64,000 nucleotides of DNA from Burkholderia latens. Its GTDB lineage: Bacteria; Pseudomonadota; Gammaproteobacteria; Burkholderiales; Burkholderiaceae. Of the stretch, positions 51,461 through 60,592 are shown one piece after another (within the stretch, counting starts at the first letter, position 1; each line of letters opens with the position of its first letter). The DNA lies in NCBI RefSeq assembly GCF_001718795.1, contig NZ_CP013435.1:1054001-1118000 (forward strand), read 5' to 3'. Below the pieces are notes generated by a model, which did not search any database, had not been told where the DNA came from, and saw nothing but the letters and a program-made list of their open reading frames with translations. The translations under genes and the position numbers were made by a program.

Positions 51461-52234
51461 TCATGGCCGGCGCTGCTCCGTCCCCGGTGCCGGCGCGGCC
51501 CGCGTGACCGGTGCGAACACGCTGCGCAGCCATGCCGCGAGGCGCGCGAACACGTCGTACGGTTCGTCGACGAAGATCTCGGGTTTCAGCAGCCGCAGAT
51601 ATTCCATGATCTGCTGCGCTTCCTGTTTCTGGAATGAACCGTGCGCGAGCCCGAGCCGCAGCAGCCCGCGCAGTTCGCCGAGTTTGTCGCGCGCGGCGCT
51701 GCCGACGCTCATCTCGCACGCGAGCTTTGCCTCGTAGATGCGCTGGCGCAGCGATTCCGCGAGCCGCCACGCGGGCGTCTGCATCATTTCCTCGAGCGCC
51801 TGGATGTCTTGCACCGCGCTTTTGATTTGCGCGGCGAGCGGGTCGACGAGCGACGGGTCGCCCTGCGCTTCGGCGACAATCGCCTTGGCCCAGTCGCGGC
51901 ACGCCTTCGCGAGTTCGTCCGGCGTCCATTCGGAACGCGACGCAAAGCCGAAGCCGAATTCGCCGGCCTGCCGCATCAGGATCGCGACGACGTCGGGAAA
52001 TTCCTTGTCGAGGGTGCGCTTCGCCCATGCGTACTGGCCGCCCTCGAGCATTCGCTGCACGGCGTGCTCGGTCAGCGGCACCATGTTGTCGAGCAGCTTG
52101 GCGCGCAGGAAATCCTCGAACGACGGCGTCGCGAACTGCGGGTCGAGTTTCAGCGATACGCGCACGAATGCGTCGTAGTCCTTGCGCAGGGACGCAAGCG
52201 TGTCGTCCTTCAGGGAAAGCGTGATCTGGCCCAT
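51461..52234 (-). CDS. Conserved hypothetical protein
   Basis: A 257-residue soluble, mostly helical protein with no domain that I recognise. It starts MGQITLSLKDDTLASLRKDY and has FEDFLRAKLLDNMVPLTEHA, and RQRIYEAKLACEMSVGSAAR. There is no signal peptide or membrane helix. GC content and codon use match the neighbours, so it looks like an ordinary lineage gene. It stands alone between two terminated transcripts. Confidence 0.7.
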   Translation of the reverse strand: MGQITLSLKDDTLASLRKDYDAFVRVSLKLDPQFATPSFEDFLRAKLLDNMVPLTEHAVQRMLEGGQYAWAKRTLDKEFPDVVAILMRQAGEFGFGFASRSEWTPDELAKACRDWAKAIVAEAQGDPSLVDPLAAQIKSAVQDIQALEEMMQTPAWRLAESLRQRIYEAKLACEMSVGSAARDKLGELRGLLRLGLAHGSFQKQEAQQIMEYLRLLKPEIFVDEPYDVFARLAAWLRSVFAPVTRAAPAPGTEQRRP

Positions 52235-52394
52235 GAATCGTCTCGATGGCGGCCCGCGCGGCCGGCGCGCCGAACCGCGCACCGGTGCGGGCGCAGCGTC
52301 GACGAACCGGTTCGCGCCGAGGCCGATGGCGGGTCTTCATGCGTGATATCGGCCCGCCGCACGGAAACTTGAGCGCGGAGCGGCGCAGCCCTGC

Positions 52395-52733
52395 TCAGGC
52401 CGCCAGCCAGTGCGGCATCACGATCCCTTGCCAGAAGAAGAACACCGCGAGCCCGACCGCGATCGTCACAAGCGGCCGGCGTGTCGTCGCGGACACGAGC
52501 ACCGCGGCGAGCGCGCCGACGAGCTGGGGATTGCGCAACGACAGTTCGGCCGTCCCGCCGTGCGGCGAGACGGTCATCGGCACGATGATTGCGGTCAGCA
52601 CGGTGACCGGCACGAAGCCGAGTGCGGTTCGCACGAGCGGCGGGAACGTGAGCCGCTCGCCGAACAGGAAGAGGGTCGTCCGGATCGCGTAGGTGATCGC
52701 GGCCATTCCGAGGATCAGCAGCGCGTAGCTCAC
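52395..52733 (-). CDS. azlD: Branched-chain amino acid exporter small subunit
   Basis: A 112-residue membrane protein of the AzlD family with four hydrophobic segments: LLILGMAAITYAIRTTLFLF, RTALGFVPVTVLTAIIVPMT, and the last VAVFFFWQGI-like VGLAVFFFWQGIVMPHW. With AzlC it forms a two-part exporter for branched-chain amino acids. The start is a GTG that overlaps the azlC stop by 4 bp (GTGA). Confidence 0.9.
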   Translation of the reverse strand: MSYALLILGMAAITYAIRTTLFLFGERLTFPPLVRTALGFVPVTVLTAIIVPMTVSPHGGTAELSLRNPQLVGALAAVLVSATTRRPLVTIAVGLAVFFFWQGIVMPHWLAA

Positions 52734-53503
52734 GATGCGGTCTCCGTGCGGGAGCCGGCGCGCGAACGTCCGTGCAGCAGCGTGAGCGCGACGCCGACCA
52801 GCACGCCGGCCGCGACCGCGCCGAGCAGCCCGAGCTTGTACGGCCATCCCTGCCAGAAATACGCGAGCGTGCCGGCTGTCGCGGCGGCCGCCAGATAGCG
52901 GAGCGTGCGCAGTTGCGGGACCACGATCGCGATGAAGGTTGCCGCCATCGCGAAATCGAGGCCGAGCGACTGAAGGCCCGGGAATGCCGCGCCGAAACCG
53001 AGGCCAGCGAGCGTCCAGACCTGCCAGTTCAGGTACATCGCGAGGCCCGAGCCGAAAAAGTAGTGCGGGCCGATCGAACCGGGCGGGAAGTGCCGGTAGT
53101 GCGCGTAGGCGACCGCGAACACTTCGTCGGTCAGTAGCGCGCCGAGCGTCGCGCGCCAGCGCAGCGGCAGGTGCGCGACGTACGGCGCGAGGGTCGCGCT
53201 GTACAGCAGGTGGCGCACGTTCACGATCAGCGTCGTCGCGAGCACGACGACGAAGCTCGCGCTGCCGGCGATCAACCCGACCGCGATGAACTGCGCGGAG
53301 CCGGCGAACACCGCGAGCGACATCAGCGCGCCGTGCCAGGCGGCAAGCGGGCCGCCACCGACGAGCGTGCCGAAGATCACGCCGAACGGCGCGGCGCCGA
53401 TCATCATCGGGATCGTGTCGCGGGCGCCGTCGAGCCATTCGTCGAGCGGCCGGCGCGGCGGGGGGGAAGAGTCGGGTACAGGGTTCAAGGGGCGCTTCTC
53501 CAT
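52730..53503 (-). CDS. azlC: Branched-chain amino acid exporter large subunit
   Basis: A 257-residue membrane protein: GARDTIPMMIGAAPFGVIFG, SAQFIAVGLIAGSASFVVVL, and NVRHLLYSATLAPYVAHLPL with LTDEVFAVAYAHY, all typical of AzlC. It is translationally coupled to azlD. An AraC-type regulator gene lies next upstream on the same strand and is a likely controller. Confidence 0.92.
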   Translation of the reverse strand: MEKRPLNPVPDSSPPPRRPLDEWLDGARDTIPMMIGAAPFGVIFGTLVGGGPLAAWHGALMSLAVFAGSAQFIAVGLIAGSASFVVVLATTLIVNVRHLLYSATLAPYVAHLPLRWRATLGALLTDEVFAVAYAHYRHFPPGSIGPHYFFGSGLAMYLNWQVWTLAGLGFGAAFPGLQSLGLDFAMAATFIAIVVPQLRTLRYLAAAATAGTLAYFWQGWPYKLGLLGAVAAGVLVGVALTLLHGRSRAGSRTETAS

Positions 53504-53624
53504 GTGACGGAGGATAGCGGGCTGTCGCCGTGGCGGCTTGTATGTTCTTGCGCCCGCCGCGTATCGCGCCGCAAGCCGCGTGCCGGCGCCGTGCATGGAC
53601 GAAGGCCGTGACGGAGCGCGCGCG

Positions 53625-54527
53625 TCAGCGCGCCTGCCAGCGGCCGGGCGGTACGCCGAACATCCGTTTGAAATGCCGGGTGAAGTGACTCTGGTCGACG
53701 AAGCCGCTGGCCGCGGCGACGTCGGCGACCGGTACGCCGGCGCGCAGCGGCGCCAGCGCGCGCTGCAGCCGCAGCTGGTTGCGCCACGCATGCGGCGGCA
53801 TGCCGGTCGTGCGGGTGAAGAGTCGCGCCGCATGAAACGGCGACAGGCCGGCGGCCTGCGCAACGTCGTCGAGGGTGACCGGGCTCGTGAGGTCGGCTGC
53901 GAGCCGCTCGCGCATCGCCTCGACGCGCGGCTCGTCGGCCGCGACCCGCGCCGGCCGCAGCCGCGCGTCGGCATGGCGCGCGATCAGCGTCGACAGCGCG
54001 TCGAGCATTGCCGTTTCTGCGGCGAGCGGATCGTACACGCGCAGCTCGGTGGTTGCGGCCACGTCGCCGGGTGGTTGCGCGTGTGCGCGGCCGGGCCGCA
54101 TGCATTCGCTGCCTGCTTCCATCATCCGGTGCGCAAGCGCGAGCCGTGCCGCGAGATCGGTGTCGCGGATCACGCCGGACGGAAACCATGGCGCATCTTG
54201 CGGTCGACCAGCGATCGCGCTCGCGAGCGCACGGATGAAGTCGACCGGCACGTAACTGACGCGATAGCACCAGCCTTCGTCGGTCGCACGCGAGCCGGTG
54301 TGCACTTCACCGGGATTGATCACGGGCACGGTGCCCGTTTCGGCGACATGGCCGGTCCCGCGATAGGTGTAGCGTTCCGCGCCCTCGAGGATCACGGGGA
54401 TCGTGTATGCGTCGTGCCAGTGCGGCGCGAACGAATGGTTTCGATAGGTGGCCGTGAGCAGATCCGCATCCGGCAGCAGCGGTGTGCGCCAGTAGCGTGC
54501 GGCGTCGGGAAGGCGGGCGGCGGACAT
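53625..54527 (-). CDS. AraC family transcriptional regulator
   Basis: A 300-residue regulator. N-terminal cupin-like ligand domain (HSFAPHWHDAYTIPVILEGA, INPGEVHTG), C-terminal double HTH (VTLDDVAQAAGLSPFHAARL, VADVAAASGFVDQSHFTRHF). It stands 121 bp upstream of azlC in the same direction, as often found for AzlCD regulators, so an amino acid ligand is plausible but not shown. Confidence 0.9.
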   Translation of the reverse strand: MSAARLPDAARYWRTPLLPDADLLTATYRNHSFAPHWHDAYTIPVILEGAERYTYRGTGHVAETGTVPVINPGEVHTGSRATDEGWCYRVSYVPVDFIRALASAIAGRPQDAPWFPSGVIRDTDLAARLALAHRMMEAGSECMRPGRAHAQPPGDVAATTELRVYDPLAAETAMLDALSTLIARHADARLRPARVAADEPRVEAMRERLAADLTSPVTLDDVAQAAGLSPFHAARLFTRTTGMPPHAWRNQLRLQRALAPLRAGVPVADVAAASGFVDQSHFTRHFKRMFGVPPGRWQAR

Positions 54528-54587
54528 GGTCGGGCGCGGGGGCGGTCGAGTCGACAGTGTATCGTTCGCGTGCCCGGCGAGTCGCGC

Positions 54588-55073
54588 TTACTTGACCGGA
54601 ATTGTCGTGCCGGCCGGCATCGGCACGGCGGTCACGGCGTTCTTCGGGCTGCCGCTGACGATGCGGTCGCTGTAGGTCAGGTAGACGAGCGTGTTGCGCT
54701 TCTTGTCGACCACGCGCACGACGTGCAGCGTCTTGAAGATGAACGACATGCGCTCGCTGAATACGTCGGTCTGCTGCTTCAGCGGTTCCTTGAAGCTGAG
54801 CGGGCCGACCTGCCGGCATGCGATTGATGCTTCGCTCGGATCCTCGGCGACGCCGAGCGTGCCCTTGATTCCGCCGGTGCGCGCACGCGACACGTAACAG
54901 GTGACGCCCGTCACGAGCGGATCGTCGTACGCTTCGACGACCACGCGGTCGGAGCCCGTCACGCGGAAATGGGTGTTGACGCTGCCGACTTCCTCCGCAT
55001 GCGCGAGCGGCGCTGCGGCCACGGCGGAGAGGAGAAGGGCGATGGGTGCGGCGGAAAAAAGGCGGTGCTTCAT
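54588..55073 (-). CDS. creA: CreA family protein
   Basis: A 161-residue exported protein with a signal peptide (about 1-24, ending PLAHAEEVG) and the CreA core: [40 protein letters not shown], and [20 protein letters not shown]. The function of CreA is unknown in all bacteria. The ATG at 55073 is chosen as it begins a clear signal peptide; an in-frame start further upstream exists. Confidence 0.9.
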   Translation of the reverse strand: MKHRLFSAAPIALLLSAVAAAPLAHAEEVGSVNTHFRVTGSDRVVVEAYDDPLVTGVTCYVSRARTGGIKGTLGVAEDPSEASIACRQVGPLSFKEPLKQQTDVFSERMSFIFKTLHVVRVVDKKRNTLVYLTYSDRIVSGSPKNAVTAVPMPAGTTIPVK

Positions 55074-55146
55074 CGACGGGACCGGAGGCGAATGCAGGAC
55101 AGAAACTCTAGCATGCGCGGCGGTTGCCAACAGGTGCCGGAAAAAC

Positions 55147-55174
55147 AAAAGGCCCGTCGAATGACGGGCCTTTT
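55147..55174 (-). terminator. Terminator after the tRNA-Asn pair
   Basis: AAAAGGCCCGTC-GAAT-GACGGGCCTTTT; on the minus strand it follows the second tRNA and ends with TTTTGTTTTT. Confidence 0.85.
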
Positions 55175-55180
55175 GCTGTC

Positions 55181-55256
55181 TGGCTCCCCGACCTGGGCTC
55201 GAACCAGGGACCTACGGATTAACAGTCCGGCGCTCTACCGACTGAGCTATCGGGGA
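55181..55256 (-). tRNA. tRNA-Asn (GTT), copy 2
   Basis: 76 nt with encoded CCA. Acceptor TCCCCGA pairs with TCGGGGA; D loop AGCTCAGTCGGTAGAGC; anticodon loop CTGTTAA (GTT); T loop GGTTCGAGCCC. It is identical to the copy at 55330-55405. Confidence 0.97.
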
Positions 55257-55329
55257 ATAAATCGGTACATCTGCGTGTGTTTGGTCACCAACAAAAATCC
55301 CGCTTACCAGCAACGGGCTTTTGTGTTTT

Positions 55330-55405
55330 TGGCTCCCCGACCTGGGCTCGAACCAGGGACCTACGGATTAACAGTCCGGCGCTCTACCGACTGAGCTATC
55401 GGGGA
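55330..55405 (-). tRNA. tRNA-Asn (GTT), copy 1
   Basis: The promoter-proximal copy, identical over 76 nt to that at 55181-55256 and 73 nt from it. All cloverleaf stems pair and CCA is encoded. Confidence 0.97.
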
Positions 55406-55431
55406 ACAAACAACAACAGCAGAGAAACGAG

Positions 55432-55460
55432 ATTGTATGGAGCGTTGGCTAACCTGTCAA
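55432..55460 (-). promoter_or_regulatory. Strong promoter of the tRNA-Asn pair
   Basis: On the minus strand: perfect TTGACA (55455-55460), 17-bp spacer, TACAAT (55432-55437); the first tRNA begins about 27 bp after the -10 element. Confidence 0.85.
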
Positions 55461-55509
55461 CACCTTTGAGCGGCGACGTACAAAAAATTTTACGACGCCG
55501 CGGGCGCGA

Positions 55510-55833
55510 TCAGCGCTCGAGCAGGTGCAGCTTGTCCTGCACGTCCTTCCACTCGTCCGCGTCGGCCGGTGCCGGCTTGGTCTTCGTGATCGACGGCCAG
55601 TTCTTCGCCAGCTCAGCGTTCAATGCAGTGAACTGCTGCTGGTCGCCGGGAACGTCTTCTTCGGCATAGATCGCGTTCGTCGGGCACTCGGCGACGCACA
55701 CGGCGCAGTCGATGCACTCGTCCGGATCGATGGCGAGAAAGTTGGGACCTTCACGGAAGCAATCCACCGGGCACACATCCACGCAATCCGTGTATTTGCA
55801 CTTGATGCAGCCTTCGGTCACAACGTGAGTCAT
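55510..55833 (-). CDS. fdxA: 7Fe ferredoxin
   Basis: A 107-residue electron carrier with one 3Fe-4S and one 4Fe-4S cluster. The first site reads [18 protein letters not shown], the second [12 protein letters not shown], and the C-terminal extension ([19 protein letters not shown]) is that of Azotobacter-type FdI. Frame is open upstream but homology starts [12 protein letters not shown]. It is divergent from pncB. Confidence 0.95.
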   Translation of the reverse strand: MTHVVTEGCIKCKYTDCVDVCPVDCFREGPNFLAIDPDECIDCAVCVAECPTNAIYAEEDVPGDQQQFTALNAELAKNWPSITKTKPAPADADEWKDVQDKLHLLER

Positions 55834-56100
55834 TAAAACGCTCCTGCTTGGCGGTATATATGGGGTGGCGTTTGCGCCAAAAGCGGCATTGTAACTGAAG
55901 CGCAAAACCCGCATCGCGTGGTCGGCTTTCCGGCTTATATCGTTTCGTGATTAGTTTATGGGGCGGTGGCGGCGCGTCGTGTGCAGCGGACAGGCCGGCG
56001 GTTTCACGATGGTCGGGCCCGCATTCGGGTAACATGGCCGGCAGACCGGGCGGCGCGCGGTGCGCCGTGGCCGTGTCACGATATTGGCGGTGCCGCAATC

Positions 56101-57300
56101 ATGATCATCACTTCGCTGCTCGACACGGATCTCTACAAGTTCACGATGATGCAGGTCGTCCTGCATCACTTTCCTGCCGCAAACGTCGAGTACCGCTTCC
56201 GGTGCCGCACGCCCGGCGTCGATCTCGTGCCGTACATCGACGAGATCCGCGACGAGGTGCGCGGACTGTGCTCGTTGCGCTTCACCGACGTCGAGCTCGA
56301 CTACCTGCGGCGCATGCGCTTCATCAAGAGCGATTTCGTCGAGTTCCTCGCGCTGTTCCACCTGAACGAGAAGTACATCTCGATCACGCCTTCGCCGAAG
56401 GGCAACGGCGAGATCGACATCGTGATCGAGGGGCCGTGGCTGCACACGATCCTTTTCGAGATCCCGGTGCTTGCGATCGTCAACGAGGTCTACTTCCGCA
56501 ACACGCAGCGCGAGCCCGACTACCGCGAGGGCCGCGAACGGCTGCGCGAGAAGATCAAGCTGCTCGGCGCGAAACCCGAGTTCGCCGATTGCAAGATCGC
56601 CGACTACGGCACGCGCCGGCGCTTCTCGAAGGTGTGGCACGAGGAGGTCGCGCTCACGCTGCGCGACGGGCTCGGGCCGCAGTTCGCGGGCACGAGCAAC
56701 GTGTTCTATGCGATGAAGCACGGCCTGACGCCGCTCGGCACGATGGCGCACGAATACCTGCAGGCGTGTCAGGCGCTCGGCCCGCGGCTGCGCGATTCGC
56801 AAACCTACGGTTTCGAGATGTGGGCGAAGGAGTATCGCGGCGACCTCGGAATCGCGCTGTCCGACGTGTACGGGATGGATGCGTTCCTGAACGACTTCGA
56901 CATGTACTTCTGCAAGCTGTTCGACGGCGCGCGCCACGATTCGGGCGACCCGTTCGAGTGGGGCGAGCGCATGCTGCGCCACTACGAGGCAAATCGCTGC
57001 GATCCGCGCACCAAGGTACTCGTGTTCTCCGACGCGCTGGACATCCCGAAAGTCATGCAGTTGTACGAACGGTTCCGCAACCGCTGCAAGCTCGCGTTCG
57101 GCGTCGGCACCAACCTGACGAACGACCTCGGCTACGTGCCGCTGCAGATCGTGATCAAGATGGTCCGCTGCAACGGACAGCCGGTTGCGAAGCTGTCGGA
57201 TTCGCCCGGCAAGAGCATGTGCGACGACAAGGCGTATCTCGCGTACCTGCGCCAGGTGTTCGGCATCGCGCAGCCGGCCGAGGAAGACGCGTCGAAGTAA
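56101..57300 (+). CDS. pncB: Nicotinate phosphoribosyltransferase
   Basis: Makes nicotinate mononucleotide from nicotinate, PRPP and ATP in NAD salvage. The 399-residue protein starts [20 protein letters not shown] and has [40 protein letters not shown] (the phosphorylated histidine region) and [20 protein letters not shown]. The frame is open further upstream but without homology. Confidence 0.96.
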   Translation: MIITSLLDTDLYKFTMMQVVLHHFPAANVEYRFRCRTPGVDLVPYIDEIRDEVRGLCSLRFTDVELDYLRRMRFIKSDFVEFLALFHLNEKYISITPSPKGNGEIDIVIEGPWLHTILFEIPVLAIVNEVYFRNTQREPDYREGRERLREKIKLLGAKPEFADCKIADYGTRRRFSKVWHEEVALTLRDGLGPQFAGTSNVFYAMKHGLTPLGTMAHEYLQACQALGPRLRDSQTYGFEMWAKEYRGDLGIALSDVYGMDAFLNDFDMYFCKLFDGARHDSGDPFEWGERMLRHYEANRCDPRTKVLVFSDALDIPKVMQLYERFRNRCKLAFGVGTNLTNDLGYVPLQIVIKMVRCNGQPVAKLSDSPGKSMCDDKAYLAYLRQVFGIAQPAEEDASK

Positions 57301-57387
57301 GCGCCGGCCGTTCGGCTGAGGGTGTGTGGCGGCGGGGGCGGCCGGTATAATCCGACGTATCGCACGCCACCGTCACGAGGACCGTTC

Positions 57388-58050
57388 ATGGACACTTCCG
57401 CTGCCCGTCGCCAGATCCTCGCGCGCATTCGCGCCGCGCAAGGGCGCGCGGCCGAACCCGATGCAGCGGAGCGCGACGGCGTCGCCGACTATCTCGCCCG
57501 TCATCCCGAAGGGCCGCGCCCGCCCGTGCCCGCCGATCTCGTCGCGGCGTTCGTCGACGAAGCGGGGCGCCTGTCGACCACGGTCGACGAAGTCGCGACG
57601 CTGGCCGACGTGCCTGCCGCCGCCGCCCGTTATCTTGCCGCTCATGGTCTGCCGATGCAGGCCGTCGCGTGGCGCACGCTGGCCGAGCTCGACTGGGCCG
57701 GCGCCGGCCTGTCGGTAGAATGCCGCAAGCCGCGCGACGGCGATCTGGTCGGCGTGACCGGCTGCTTCTGCGCGACCGCCGAAACGGGGTCGCTGGTGCT
57801 GCTGTCCGGCCCCGACACCTATGCATCGGCCGGCCTGTTGCCGGAGACGCATATCGCGATCGTGCCGGCGTCGCGCATCCTGGCCGGCCATGAAGACGCA
57901 TTCGCGCTGATTCGCGCGGAGCGCGGGCAACTGCCGCGTGCGGTCAACTTCGTATCGGGCCCGTCGCGCACGGGCGACATCGAACAGACCATCGTGCTCG
58001 GCGCCCACGGCCCGTACCGCGTTCACGCGATCATCGTGCGCGGCGCATGA
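57388..58050 (+). CDS. LUD-domain protein, LutC-like
   Basis: A 220-residue protein of the lactate utilisation LutC/YkgG family: MDTSAARRQILARIRAAQGR, then VTGCFCATAETGSLVLLSGP, and AVNFVSGPSRTGDIEQTIVL GAHGP (two parts), which are conserved in the LUD domain. LutA and LutB, the usual partners in the iron-sulfur L-lactate oxidase, are not next to it. It stands between pncB and the transporter; its present role is unclear. Confidence 0.88.
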   Translation: MDTSAARRQILARIRAAQGRAAEPDAAERDGVADYLARHPEGPRPPVPADLVAAFVDEAGRLSTTVDEVATLADVPAAAARYLAAHGLPMQAVAWRTLAELDWAGAGLSVECRKPRDGDLVGVTGCFCATAETGSLVLLSGPDTYASAGLLPETHIAIVPASRILAGHEDAFALIRAERGQLPRAVNFVSGPSRTGDIEQTIVLGAHGPYRVHAIIVRGA

Positions 58051-58093
58051 CGCGCCCGCTGCCTTTCCTCTTACTCGCACAAGGAAGTTCTGC

Positions 58094-59521
58094 ATGAAAC
58101 GACATGCCGCCTGGGCGGGCATGGCGTCGGGAGCCGCGCTTGGCGTCGCGCCCGCGCTCGCATCGGCCGCCACGCTCGACGGTGCCACGCTGTCCGCACT
58201 CTGGGGCATCCCGTTCGCCGGGATCCTGCTATCGATCGCCGTGTTTCCGCTCGTCGCGCCGGTGTTCTGGCATCACCACTTCGGCAAGATTGCCGCGGCG
58301 TGGGCGATCGCATTCCTCGTGCCGTTCGCGGCCGCGTTCGGCACAGGCGCCGCGTTCGGCACGCTCGTGCACGCGCTGCTCGAAGAGTACATCCCGTTCA
58401 TCGTGCTGCTGACCGCGCTGTATACGGTCGCCGGCGGCATCTGCGTGAACGGCAACCTGCACGGCACGCCGAAGCTGAACACCGCGATTCTCGCGCTCGG
58501 CACGCTGCTCGCGAGCGTGATGGGGACGACCGGCGCCGCAATGCTGCTGATCCGGCCGCTGCTGCGTGCGAACGACAACCGCAAGCACGTCGTGCACGTC
58601 GTGATTTTCTTCATCTTCCTCGTCGCAAACGCGGGCGGCTCGCTGTCGCCGCTTGGCGATCCGCCGCTGTTCCTCGGCTTCCTGAACGGCGTGAGCTTCT
58701 TCTGGACGACCACGCACCTGGCGCTGCCGATGCTGTTCATCTGTGCGGTGCTGCTGACGCTGTTCTTCGCGGTCGATACGTACTTCTACCGGAAGGGCGA
58801 TGAGCGGCCGGCCGCGCTCGACCCGACACCCGACGACACCGCGCTGTCGATCGACGGCAAGATCAACTTCGTGCTGCTCGCGGCCGTGATCGGCCTCGTG
58901 CTGATGAGCGGCATCTGGAAACCGGACGTCGCGTTCGACGTGTGGGGCACGCACGTCGCGCTGCAGAACCTCGTGCGCGACGTCGCGCTCGTCGTCGTCG
59001 CACTCGTGTCGCTCGCGCTGACGCCGCGTTCGGCGCGCGACGGCAACGCATTCAACTGGGCGCCGATCGAGGAAGTCGCGAAGCTGTTCGCGGGCATCTT
59101 CGTGACGATTGCGCCGGTGATCGTGATTTTGCGAGCGGGCGCCGACGGTGCGTTCGCGCAGGTCGTCCATCTCGTGACGGGGCCCGACGGCAAGCCGATC
59201 GATGCGATGTACTTCTGGGCGACCGGCCTGCTGTCGTCGTTCCTCGACAACGCGCCGACCTATCTCGTGTTCTTCAACCTCGCGGGCGGCGACGCACAAG
59301 CGCTGATGACGACGGGTGCGACGACGCTCGCCGCAATTTCCGCGGGGGCGGTGTTCATGGGCGCGAACAGCTACATCGGCAATGCGCCGAACTTCATGGT
59401 GAAGGCGATCGCGGAATCGCGCGGCGTGAAGATGCCGAGCTTCTTCGCGTATCTCGGCTGGGCGCTCGTGATACTGGTGCCGGTATTCCTGCTGACGTCG
59501 TGGATCTTCTTCACGGCGTAG
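58094..59521 (+). CDS. Sodium:proton antiporter / ion transporter superfamily protein
   Basis: A 475-residue membrane protein with about 11-12 helices and a likely N-terminal signal-like helix (ending ASAAT). GNLHGTPKLNTAILALGTLL, VMGTTGAAMLLIRPLLRAND, SLSPLGDPPLFLGFLNGVSF and ATGLLSSFLDNAPTYLVFFN are the two re-entrant motif pairs of the NhaD/ArsB/CitM group. The annotation as Na+/H+ antiporter follows NhaD-like relatives; citrate or other anions are possible. Confidence 0.85.
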   Translation: MKRHAAWAGMASGAALGVAPALASAATLDGATLSALWGIPFAGILLSIAVFPLVAPVFWHHHFGKIAAAWAIAFLVPFAAAFGTGAAFGTLVHALLEEYIPFIVLLTALYTVAGGICVNGNLHGTPKLNTAILALGTLLASVMGTTGAAMLLIRPLLRANDNRKHVVHVVIFFIFLVANAGGSLSPLGDPPLFLGFLNGVSFFWTTTHLALPMLFICAVLLTLFFAVDTYFYRKGDERPAALDPTPDDTALSIDGKINFVLLAAVIGLVLMSGIWKPDVAFDVWGTHVALQNLVRDVALVVVALVSLALTPRSARDGNAFNWAPIEEVAKLFAGIFVTIAPVIVILRAGADGAFAQVVHLVTGPDGKPIDAMYFWATGLLSSFLDNAPTYLVFFNLAGGDAQALMTTGATTLAAISAGAVFMGANSYIGNAPNFMVKAIAESRGVKMPSFFAYLGWALVILVPVFLLTSWIFFTA

Positions 59522-59602
59522 GCTGACGATTTTCAACCAAGCGCGGGTGGATCCGGCGGCGCACGTCGCGCCGCGCTCCGGCCGCGGCATGCGGAGATGG
59601 CG

Positions 59603-60592
59603 ATGCAAAAGATCCTGGTCGCACGTCCGATTTTTCCGGACGTGATCGAACGGCTCGAGCAGTATTTCGAAGTCGACTGGAACAACGGCGATGCGCTCGG
59701 CCCCGACGCGCTCGCCGCGCGTCTCGCCGACAAGGACGGTGCGCTGACGGCCGGCGACCCGGTCGGCGCGGCCGTGCTCGCGGCGGCACCGCGCCTGCGC
59801 GTCGTGTCGAACATGGCGGTCGGCTACAACAATTTCGACATGGCTGCGTTCAATGCAGCGAATGTGCTGGGCACCAACACGCCGGACGTGCTGAACGAAT
59901 CGACCGCCGATTTCGGCTGGGCGTTGATGATGGCCGCCGCGCGCCGAATCGCCGAATCCGAGCACTGGCTGCGCGCTGGCCACTGGCAGAAGTGGGCGTA
60001 CGACGGCTTTCTCGGCAACGACATTTACGGCTCGACGCTCGGCGTGATCGGTATGGGGCGCATCGGCCAGGCGCTCGCACGCCGCGCACGCGGCTTCGGG
60101 ATGCAGGTGATCTATCACAACCGCTCGCGCGTCGCGCCGGAGATCGAAGCCGAGTTGAATGCCGAATACGTGTCGAAGGACGCGCTGCTCGCGCGCGCCG
60201 ATCACGTCGTGCTGGTGTTGCCGTACACGAAGGAGAACCATCACACGATCGGCGCGGCCGAGCTCGCGAAGATGAAGCCCACCGCGACGCTGACCAACAT
60301 CGCGCGCGGCGGCATCGTCGACGACGCGGCGCTCGCCGCCGCACTGCGCGACGGGCAGATCGCCGCGGCCGGCCTCGACGTGTACGAAGGCGAGCCGAGC
60401 GTGCATCCGGCGCTGCTCGAGGTGCCGAACGTGGTGCTGACGCCGCACATCGCGAGCGCGACCGAGAAGACGCGCCGCGCGATGGCAAACCTCGCGGCCG
60501 ACAACCTGATTGCCGCGCTCGGCGAAGGGCCGCGCGCGGGGCGGCCGCCGAATCCGATCAACCCTGACGTGATCGGGAAGCCGCGCGCATGA
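59603..60592 (+). CDS. ghrB: 2-hydroxyacid dehydrogenase (glyoxylate/hydroxypyruvate reductase type)
   Basis: D-isomer specific NAD(P)-dependent dehydrogenase of 329 residues. NAD site GVIGMGRIGQALARRARGFG, signature LVLPYTKENHHTIG, catalytic NIARGGIVDDAALAAAL with arginine, and the late histidine in LTPHIASATEKTR. Members reduce glyoxylate and hydroxypyruvate. The ATG at 59603 is preferred over 59597 because GGAG at 59593-59596 is then six bases away. It overlaps rmuC by 4 bp. Confidence 0.9.
   Translation: MQKILVARPIFPDVIERLEQYFEVDWNNGDALGPDALAARLADKDGALTAGDPVGAAVLAAAPRLRVVSNMAVGYNNFDMAAFNAANVLGTNTPDVLNESTADFGWALMMAAARRIAESEHWLRAGHWQKWAYDGFLGNDIYGSTLGVIGMGRIGQALARRARGFGMQVIYHNRSRVAPEIEAELNAEYVSKDALLARADHVVLVLPYTKENHHTIGAAELAKMKPTATLTNIARGGIVDDAALAAALRDGQIAAAGLDVYEGEPSVHPALLEVPNVVLTPHIASATEKTRRAMANLAADNLIAALGEGPRAGRPPNPINPDVIGKPRA

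Noticed and set aside
55181..55405. Direct repeats as a CRISPR-like or mobile repeat pair
   Set aside because: They are two complete tRNA-Asn genes.
58229..60448. 739-codon minus-strand open frame
   Set aside because: Mirror of the antiporter and dehydrogenase genes, with histidine/arginine-rich composition.
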